Below are positions 1 to 4,856 of a stretch of DNA of 8,004 bases, one piece after another (within the stretch, counting starts at the first letter, position 1; every line of letters begins with the position of its first letter). The translations under genes and the position numbers were made by a program. This DNA comes from Spirochaetia bacterium (GTDB taxonomy: Bacteria > Spirochaetota > Spirochaetia > PWKH01). The stretch lies in contig JAIPFS010000057.1 in the NCBI GenBank assembly GCA_021736545.1, positions 1 to 8,004 of the forward strand, read 5' to 3'. A model generated the notes under the pieces. That model was not told the DNA's origin, searched no databases, and worked only from the letters and a program-made list of their open reading frames with translations.

Positions 1-269
1 ATCATATTCTGAATTCTTAATTTCTGTATGCTTCATGTATCAGAAAATCATGTTTAACACACTAAGCCCAGAATGCAGCTGTTTTACTGCATACAGGTAT
101 TATACCATACAAACAGGTGCTGTTCATGGTAAGAAAAGGCTATGTGCTCATCCTTATTACACATTTTCTTTACTATCAAGGTTTCAGGCTCATAATCAGG
201 CAAGCAAATCATTCCCCTCATACAGGGTTAAATAATGATAAGACGAGAATAAGGATTTTTTTCTTTTTT
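1..269. other. Intergenic region without a recognisable gene
   Basis: AT-rich stretch left of the acyl-CoA ligase promoter. The only reading frame of any length (35-235, + strand) has no ribosome binding site and no recognisable protein character, so I do not call it. Visible structure: a hairpin-capable repeat ATGCAG/CTGCAT (73-78 and 87-92, 8-nt loop), followed closely by the near-palindrome GGTATTATACC (96-106). A 9-bp perfect inverted repeat ATCCTTATT (150-158) / AATAAGGAT (248-256) runs straight into a T-rich tract (256-271). The last could be the end of a transcript entering from the left, but its 89-nt loop makes this uncertain. Confidence 0.5.
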
Positions 270-297
270 TTGACACTTTTTGATTGTTTGTTATAAT
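270..297 (+). promoter_or_regulatory. Strong sigma70-type promoter for the acyl-CoA ligase gene
   Basis: The -35 box TTGACA (270-275) and the -10 box TATAAT (292-297) both match consensus perfectly, with a 16-bp spacer. A T-rich tract directly upstream (about 256-269) could act like an UP element. Transcription would start near 304, about 180 nt before the preferred start codon at 485. Confidence 0.8.
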
Positions 298-303
298 AAA
301 ATA

Positions 304-484
304 TTGTATATTGAATTAGCAGTTAATAAAAATGGTTATAACTGTCATGGCACCTTCCATAGCACCTTCCATGGCAGCTGCAGATTTCCTGGCAGCTGCT
401 GAAATCTGCATGGGGAAAGGGAATCACGAGAAACAAGTCAGGGGAAAGCTTCAGGCTAGGGCTGACTTCTATAGGAGACAATCT
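304..484 (+). promoter_or_regulatory. Long structured 5' leader of the acyl-CoA ligase mRNA
   Basis: This stretch lies between the predicted transcription start and the best-supported start codon. It holds two perfect inverted repeats: a 10-bp stem TGCAGATTTC/GAAATCTGCA (379-388 and 401-410, 12-nt loop) and a 7-bp stem AAGTCAG/CTGACTT (435-441 and 462-468, 20-nt loop). The second ends 4 nt before the Shine-Dalgarno sequence. It also has direct repeats GCACCTTCCAT (350-360 and 362-372) and GGCAGCTGC (373-381 and 391-399). I could not match it to a riboswitch class I know. The frame stays open from an ATG at 332, so an N-terminal extension of 51 residues (Ala-rich at its start) is the competing explanation. 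Confidence 0.5.
473..477 (+). promoter_or_regulatory. Shine-Dalgarno AGGAG that sets the ligase start at 485
   Basis: AGGAG lies 7 nt before ATG 485. Neither in-frame upstream ATG that I checked, at 332 and 410, has a comparable site. The protein that starts at 485 begins MYKTIPQML, which is how this ligase family typically begins. Confidence 0.8.
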
Positions 485-2458
485 ATGTACAAGACAATAC
501 CGCAAATGCTGCAGCAAATCCGCAGTGAATATGGGAAAACTGAAGTTCAGCTCTGGAAGGATAATAAAGGACAGTACCATCCCACTACGTACGAAGAATT
601 CTATAATGAAGTAACAGCCTTCGCAGCCGGGCTCAAGGGTATAGGAATTAAACGGGGAGACCACATAGGTCTTATCTCTGATAATCGTCGAGAATGGCTG
701 ATCTCAGACCTTGCTGTCCTCTCTCTTGGAGCAGCAGATGTCCCCCGGGGCAGGGATGCAATGCCTTATGAACTGGAATATATCCTCGGATTTTCGGGAT
801 GCCGACACTGCCTGGTGGAAAATGAAGATCAGCTGAAAAAAGTTCAGGCACTGAAGAGCGCTCTTCCGGATTTGAAATACTTGATAGTTATGGACCCCAA
901 TTATACACCAGAGCAGAATCAGCAGAAAAGCAGCGAAAAAGATAAAAAAAATACCACAAAGACAAACAATACCGAAAAAACAGAAAAAGAGGAAAAATCG
1001 GACAACTGCACCATTTTAACCTTTCAGGAACTGCTGGAAACTGGCAAAAAGGCCCATGCAAATACCCTCCGAGCTGTGGAAAATGATATTGAAAAGGGAA
1101 CTGAGGATGAAATTGCCACTATTATCTTCACATCCGGCACTACCGGGGAACCTAAGGGAGTAATGCTGACGCATATGAATTTTCTCCACCAGGTAAATAC
1201 CATAGATCAAGTTGTTGATGTAAGCCCAGGAGACCGATGGCTTTCAGTCCTGCCGGTCTGGCACTCCTTTGAACGGATTCTGCAGTATATTATCATAGGT
1301 AAGGCCTCAACCATTGCCTACTCAAAACCTATCGGAAAAATCATGCTTCAGGATTTTGTAAAAATTAATCCGGCTTGGATGGGTTCTGTGCCCAGAATCT
1401 GGGAATCAGTTAAAGCAGGAGTCTACAGAAATGTGAAGGGGAAAAGCAGCATCTCTCAGGGGCTTTTCCACTTTTTTGTCTGGGTCGGATCGCGTCATGC
1501 GAATCTGAAGCACATGCTGAGAAATGAGATGCCCCAGTTCCGCCGACGCATATACCTGCTTGATTTTATCGTCGCGATACTCCCCTATCTTATACTTTCA
1601 CCGCTTAAAGCTCTTGGAGATCATCTGGTATTCGGGACTATCAAGAAAAAATTTGGAACCAAATTCAAGGCCGGGGTATCAGGGGGCGGGTCTCTCTCTC
1701 AATCCGTTGATAATTTTTTCCAGGCTATCGGTCTTACTCTTCTTGATGGCTATGGACTCACTGAAACCGCACCGGTAATCGGGATACGTTTTATGAATCG
1801 ACAGGTTCCATCCACCGTGTCCCCTTATCCAGGAACAGAAATAAAAATCATTGATGAAAATGGCAAACCGGTTAAGCCTGGTGTAAAAGGACAGATCCTG
1901 GCGAGAGGACCGCAGGTTATGAAGGGATATTATAAACGTGATGATCTCACTAAAAAAATAATCACCAGCGATGGGTGGCTCAAAACCGGCGATTTAGGTA
2001 TGTGGACCCATAAGGGAGAGTATTCCATCCGCGGTCGGGTGAAGGATACCATTGTGCTTTCCGGCGGCGAGAATATCGAACCTGTTCCTATTGAGATGAA
2101 ACTGAGGGAATCAGAATACATTGAGCAGGCAGTAGTATTGGGGCAGGATAAAAAATATTTGGCAGCCCTGATTGTTCCTGACTCAAAACAGCTGGAACTG
2201 TATGTTAAGAATAACGGGATACCCTATATGTCACGCCATGACCTGCTGGACATCACGGAAGTGAAAGAACTGATAAATTACGAAGTGAATGAACTGATCA
2301 GCAGTAAGAATGGCTTTAAAAGCTTTGAGCACATATATCGCTTTAAGCTTCTCCCATGGAGTTTTGAAATCGGCAAAGAGCTTTCAGCAAAACAGGAGAT
2401 TAAACGGCATAAAATCCAGGAACTCTACAAAAAGGAGATCGATCAGCTCTTTTCATAG
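485..2458 (+). CDS. fadD: Long-chain fatty-acid--CoA ligase (AMP-binding enzyme)
   Basis: Predicted to activate long-chain fatty acids to acyl-CoA via an acyl-adenylate, using ATP and CoA, at or near the inner membrane. From start 485 it has 657 residues. Visible motifs are the P-loop TSGTTGEPKG (216-225), the core motif DGYGLTETAP (421-430), GWLKTGD ending at Asp503, and the hinge region RVKD (518-521) followed by LSGGENIEPVPIE. A Lys/Glu/Thr/Asn-rich hydrophilic insert fills about 143-174. A hydrophobic stretch at about 356-374 may aid membrane contact. The C-terminus reads ELSAKQEIKR (632-641). Aligned to the usual LTPSLKLKR-type motif, the conserved adenylation lysine position holds Glu638, with lysines nearby at 636 and 640. 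The start was chosen on the AGGAG at 473; an ATG at 332 would give 708 residues. Single gene behind its own strong promoter, converging on the next gene. The symbol denotes family; the exact substrate is unknown. Confidence 0.9.
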   Translation: MYKTIPQMLQQIRSEYGKTEVQLWKDNKGQYHPTTYEEFYNEVTAFAAGLKGIGIKRGDHIGLISDNRREWLISDLAVLSLGAADVPRGRDAMPYELEYILGFSGCRHCLVENEDQLKKVQALKSALPDLKYLIVMDPNYTPEQNQQKSSEKDKKNTTKTNNTEKTEKEEKSDNCTILTFQELLETGKKAHANTLRAVENDIEKGTEDEIATIIFTSGTTGEPKGVMLTHMNFLHQVNTIDQVVDVSPGDRWLSVLPVWHSFERILQYIIIGKASTIAYSKPIGKIMLQDFVKINPAWMGSVPRIWESVKAGVYRNVKGKSSISQGLFHFFVWVGSRHANLKHMLRNEMPQFRRRIYLLDFIVAILPYLILSPLKALGDHLVFGTIKKKFGTKFKAGVSGGGSLSQSVDNFFQAIGLTLLDGYGLTETAPVIGIRFMNRQVPSTVSPYPGTEIKIIDENGKPVKPGVKGQILARGPQVMKGYYKRDDLTKKIITSDGWLKTGDLGMWTHKGEYSIRGRVKDTIVLSGGENIEPVPIEMKLRESEYIEQAVVLGQDKKYLAALIVPDSKQLELYVKNNGIPYMSRHDLLDITEVKELINYEVNELISSKNGFKSFEHIYRFKLLPWSFEIGKELSAKQEIKRHKIQELYKKEIDQLFS

Positions 2459-2485
2459 TACTGCAAATACAAATACTTGTACTAT
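2455..2485. repeat. Inverted repeat spanning both convergent stop codons
   Basis: ATAGTAC (2455-2461) and GTACTAT (2479-2485) form a perfect 7-bp inverted repeat. Each arm contains one TAG stop: 2456-2458 for the ligase and 2484-2482 for the minus-strand gene. Competing pairings in the same stretch are TACAA/TTGTA (2468-2472 and 2477-2481) and CTGCAA/TTGCAG (2461-2466 and 2489-2494). It could work as a weak bidirectional terminator, but neither side has a clear U-tract. Confidence 0.4.
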
Positions 2486-2733
2486 TTCTTGCAGAGGTTT
2501 GATTTCACTGAAACCCCCGGAATACTTCCGAGTTTTCCGGTTAGGCTGCCGATTGTATCAGAGTTTGTATCTACAATGAGGGTAATAACTGATACATCTT
2601 TTTCCTTGTACGGAACCCCGGTGCGACTAAGGATATCATCTCCAAATTCTGATAAAAGGGTATTTACTTTCTGGGCATTTTCCTTTCTGTTTTCGATAAT
2701 GATGCCTATGAATCCTAAACGTTTTTCCATCAC
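2482..2733 (-). CDS. TM1266-type small protein (iron-only hydrogenase system regulator family)
   Basis: An 83-residue protein closely resembling the TM1266 family, annotated as putative iron-only hydrogenase system regulator. Members are small single domains with a ferredoxin-like (ACT/NikR C-terminal-like) fold, often encoded near [FeFe]-hydrogenase maturation genes. Their ligand or target is not well established. Family-typical stretches are EKRLGFIGIIIENR at the N-terminus, VNTLLSEFGDDILSRTGVPY in the middle, and DTIGSLTGKLGSIPGVSVKS near the C-terminus. Length is normal for the family. AGGAG at 2742-2746 lies 8 nt from GTG 2733 and 11 nt from the next codon, ATG 2730, so GTG is slightly favoured. 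Starting at ATG would give MEKR, as in TM1266 itself. No hydrogenase gene is in the window. It converges on the ligase gene and diverges from aroE. Confidence 0.85.
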   Translation of the reverse strand: MMEKRLGFIGIIIENRKENAQKVNTLLSEFGDDILSRTGVPYKEKDVSVITLIVDTNSDTIGSLTGKLGSIPGVSVKSNLCKK

Positions 2734-2757
2734 CTGTTTTTCTCCTTTCCCTATTTT

Positions 2758-2801
2758 TGTCTGAATTCCATCCCTGTCTGAATTCCATCCCTGTCTGAAT
2801 T
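2758..2801. repeat. 17-bp tandem repeat, 2.6 copies, upstream of the TM1266-like gene
   Basis: The unit TGTCTGAATTCCATCCC occurs perfectly at 2758-2774 and 2775-2791, then partly (TGTCTGAATT) at 2792-2801. It lies 12 bp beyond the gene's Shine-Dalgarno, so in its 5' untranslated or operator region. Possible roles are tandem binding sites for a regulator or simple slippage duplication; the sequence alone cannot decide. Confidence 0.85.
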
Positions 2802-3017
2802 TTCAATTTTATGAGCTGAAAATATCCAGAAAACGCTTCTCCCTAATGAATGATATGAAATCAAAGGTGATCTGTAAATACCCGCAAGCAAAGCTGAAAT
2901 CTTCCGTATCCTATTTATCCGGTAAAACGTTTGAAATCCCAAATTTTACTGTACTGCATTTCCGCTGATACACGATAACTTCAGCTGCTGAATTCGAGCA
3001 AATAAGAGCGTTGGAGT

Positions 3018-3045
3018 TTGTATTTTGTCAGTATCGATGTATAAT
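3018..3045 (+). promoter_or_regulatory. Probable promoter of the aroE-like gene
   Basis: A perfect -10 box TATAAT lies at 3040-3045. A weak -35 candidate TTGTAT (3018-3023) sits 16 bp upstream. The predicted start of transcription is near 3052, giving a short leader of about 35 nt that includes the AGGGGA ribosome binding site at 3075-3080. Confidence 0.55.
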
Positions 3046-3085
3046 AAGTGCTGTAAAGACATCTTCATAACTTCAGGGGACTTCA

Positions 3086-3967
3086 ATGAGTATGCAAAAA
3101 CAGTATCTTGAACAATTGACCGGTGTATTCGGTTATCCCGCGGCAGAAAATCCTACGGTAGTTATTCAGCAGGCCGCTTTCAAAGAACTCCATCTTCAGT
3201 GGAGATATCTCACGATTGAAGTAAAGCCTGGTGACCTCAAAGAGGCTATGCAGGCTGTCAGAGCCCTTAATATGCGGGGAATTAATCTCACAATTCCGCA
3301 CAAGCTTGCAGTGCTGGAACATCTTGATACAATAAGTGATTCTGCCTCCATCATTGGAGCAGTAAATACAGTAGTTAATAAGCAGGGAGTTCTTCATGGT
3401 GAGAATACTGATGGTAAAGGTTTTCTTCGTGCCCTTCGAGAGGATGGAGGAGTAGATCCTGAGGGGAAATCGGTACTTCTGCTCGGAGCCGGAGGCGCTG
3501 CCCGGGCAATTGCCGTGGAACTCGCACTAGCTGGTGCTGAGCAAATCACCATTATGAACCGGACTGCTGAACGCGGGAAAGAACTTGTTTCACATATACA
3601 GAAAAATACTTCCTCCAGCGCCAAATTTCTCCCGTGGAAATCCGGTGCCGCTGTTCCTGAAGAAACAGATATTCTTGTAAATGCAACTTCTATCGGGCTT
3701 GCTCCCGATATTTCAGCCAAGCCGGACATCAACTATGACAGCCTGTGTTCCGGGCAGACTGTATGTGACATCATCCCAGCTGCATCCACTCCCTTTCTAG
3801 AGGAAGCTGAATCCAGGGGACTGACAGCCCTTGACGGACTTGGGATGCTGGTGTATCAGGGGGCAATAGGATTTACGCTATGGACTGGCCTTGAAGCCCC
3901 GGTAGACGTCATGCTCAGGGCTCTGACAGCGGAATTCTCCAAGAAAGGGGCCAAGAAAGGGGAATAA
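3086..3967 (+). CDS. aroE: Shikimate dehydrogenase-family protein (divergent AroE)
   Basis: Cytoplasmic oxidoreductase of the AroE/YdiB superfamily; AroE reduces 3-dehydroshikimate to shikimate with NADPH in aromatic amino-acid synthesis. The 293 residues are slightly longer than usual. N-terminal substrate domain: NLTIPHK with catalytic Lys73, GAVNTV with Asn94, and ENTDGKGF with Asp109. Cofactor domain: GAGGAARA (134-141), NRT (158-160, NADP-type), NATSIGL (199-205), and YQGAIGFTLWTG (257-268) with Gln258. Two substrate motifs are odd. The usual HSxSP at the N-terminus is replaced by ENPTV (21-25), removing both shikimate-binding serines. The VYNPxxTP-type motif reads IIPAASTP and lacks the Tyr. 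Catalysis therefore looks intact, but the substrate may differ; it could be a paralogue with another function. ATG 3086 has AGGGGA 5 nt upstream. Transcribed alone, tail-to-tail with the ExbD cluster remnant. Confidence 0.82.
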   Translation: MSMQKQYLEQLTGVFGYPAAENPTVVIQQAAFKELHLQWRYLTIEVKPGDLKEAMQAVRALNMRGINLTIPHKLAVLEHLDTISDSASIIGAVNTVVNKQGVLHGENTDGKGFLRALREDGGVDPEGKSVLLLGAGGAARAIAVELALAGAEQITIMNRTAERGKELVSHIQKNTSSSAKFLPWKSGAAVPEETDILVNATSIGLAPDISAKPDINYDSLCSGQTVCDIIPAASTPFLEEAESRGLTALDGLGMLVYQGAIGFTLWTGLEAPVDVMLRALTAEFSKKGAKKGE

Positions 3968-3979
3968 GATCACATTTTG

Positions 3980-4429
3980 TTAATTGTCTGAACTATTGCT
4001 GCTCTCAATTCCAGCTCTATGATATCCCGTATCTATTTTACTAAATACCGATACAGGATTTGCAAGATATTCATCCAGATATCGAATGCTTTCAGCGGAT
4101 TCAACCAATAAGGTTTAATTTGATAGCGGAGTTAAGTTCATTGATCGCTTGAATTTCTCTGAGGTTGAGGGGAAAGGCAATGGTAATATCTTTCCAAGCC
4201 TTATCTGCAAAAAAATGAGCCGTTTCAACAGAAAAGACAGTTATGTCGGTTATGTCGGTAACACCTTCCTGTCGATAGAGTTTCCCCAATTTCTACGGAT
4301 TGATGGGTTTTAAAGTGGGCTGGAAATGGACATGATACTTTTCTGCTTTTTCACCATGCGCCGGATATTTGTGTTACAGGCTTCTTTTTTAACCACCAGC
4401 TGCGGTTTGATTATGCTGTTTATGTCCAT
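3980..4429 (-). pseudogene. Decayed N-terminal fragment of a D-threonine aldolase / alanine-racemase-fold protein
   Basis: No single frame is open, but pieces in three frames join into one protein of the PLP-dependent D-threonine aldolase / D-serine dehydratase-like group (alanine racemase N-terminal domain). Reading from ATG 4429: MDINSIIKPQLVVKKEACN then NIRRMVKKQKS (frame stops at about 4308). Next is AHFKTHQSVEIGE (4320-4282), carrying the family's presumed PLP-lysine segment (RPHxKTHxS-like). Then YRQEGVTDI through WKDITIAFPLNLREIQAINELN to about 4107. Last is VESAESIRYLDEYLANP (from 4105) and KIDTGYHRAGIE, stopping at 3982. Three frameshifts are needed, and a 9-bp duplication (4241-4259) repeats DIT. 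Only about 140 of an expected roughly 360 residues remain; the rest is gone before the aroE end. The ATG lies 7 bp after exbD, so it may once have been the last gene of that operon. Family call is from remembered motifs. Confidence 0.72.
4024..4059. repeat. Long imperfect hairpin between aroE and the exb cluster
   Basis: The arms ATCCCGTATC (4024-4033) and GATACAGGAT (4050-4059) pair with one C/A mismatch. The loop itself can add a TATTT/AAATA stem (4034-4038 and 4043-4047), leaving a 4-nt loop and a small bulge. It lies 57 bp after the aroE stop, within the pseudogene. It could terminate transcription from either side, although no proper U-tract follows on either strand. Confidence 0.45.
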
Positions 4430-4436
4430 TGCAGTG

Positions 4437-4856
4437 TCAGTACCCCGGCGTCTCAACCATAAATCCTATCTGCTTTGCACCTGCCTGAGAAGCAATATCA
4501 GCAAGCCTAATGATTGTTCCATAGGGTATCTTCCTATCAGCAGATATCGTTACCAGTCCGCTGCTGTTCGGCAGCTGTCGCTGAATTGCTTCCTTCAGTT
4601 CTGAAAAAGCTGTCTCCTTATCTCCCACCCAAATATTGCCTTCAGTATTTATACTTACAATAATTTCCTGATTCGTGCTGGAAACTCCCTGACCGGATTC
4701 CGGGAGATCCACGGGTATTGAAGGTCGTACAGCCATGGAGGTTAACAGAAAAAATATGAGAAGCAGAAATATCATATCTATGAGCGGAGTCAAATCAGCA
4801 AACAGCATTTCTCCGGGTTTTGCTTTTTGCCGATATTTCTCAGAAAACCGCCTCAT
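4437..4856 (-). CDS. exbD: ExbD/TolR-family biopolymer transport protein
   Basis: Inner-membrane partner of ExbB in the proton-driven motor that energises TonB. It has 139 residues, normal for the family. A short cytoplasmic N-terminus (about 1-20) leads to DLTPLIDMIFLLLIFFLLTS (21-40), the single membrane helix. Asp27 corresponds to the proton-carrying Asp25 of E. coli ExbD. The rest is a periplasmic domain ending GYGTI/ADIASQAGAKQIGFMVETP-like, as in ExbD/TolR. ATG 4856 overlaps the exbB stop codon (shared ATGA, 4853-4856), with AAGGAG at 4865-4870 spaced 8 nt, so the two are probably translationally coupled. The adjacent TonB-like gene favours an ExbD rather than a TolR role. Confidence 0.9.
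   Translation of the reverse strand: MRRFSEKYRQKAKPGEMLFADLTPLIDMIFLLLIFFLLTSMAVRPSIPVDLPESGQGVSSTNQEIIVSINTEGNIWVGDKETAFSELKEAIQRQLPNSSGLVTISADRKIPYGTIIRLADIASQAGAKQIGFMVETPGY

Larger units (their letters stand above)
2734..3085. other. Divergent intergenic region between the TM1266-like gene and aroE
   Basis: About 350 bp without a supportable gene. It contains the ribosome binding site and tandem repeat of the minus-strand gene at its left end, and the aroE promoter and ribosome binding site at its right end. A minus-strand TAAAAT (2811 to 2806), with a poor TTTTCT about 16 bp upstream, is a weak candidate promoter for the TM1266-like gene. If used, the 17-bp repeats would lie just downstream of its transcription start. 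Nothing further is recognised between about 2840 and 3010. Confidence 0.5.

Noticed and set aside
35..235. Open frame of 66 codons on the + strand
   Set aside because: No ribosome binding site, no promoter in front, and no protein-like or family-like sequence.
332..484. ATG 332 as ligase start, adding 51 residues
   Set aside because: No Shine-Dalgarno at 332. The AGGAG at 473 and the family-like MYKTIPQML at 485 fit better. Kept as an alternative in the gene entry.
304..484. T-box or known riboswitch in the ligase leader
   Set aside because: No T-box consensus and no core motif of a riboswitch class I could recognise.
4101..4289. 62-codon minus-strand frame as a stand-alone small gene
   Set aside because: It starts at a TTG without a ribosome binding site, and its sequence continues in other frames on both sides as one aldolase/racemase-like protein, so it is part of the pseudogene.
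3980..4429. Frameshifts as mere sequencing errors in an intact gene
   Set aside because: At least three shifts, an internal 9-bp duplication and loss of more than half the expected protein are too much for isolated read errors, though single shifts cannot be excluded.
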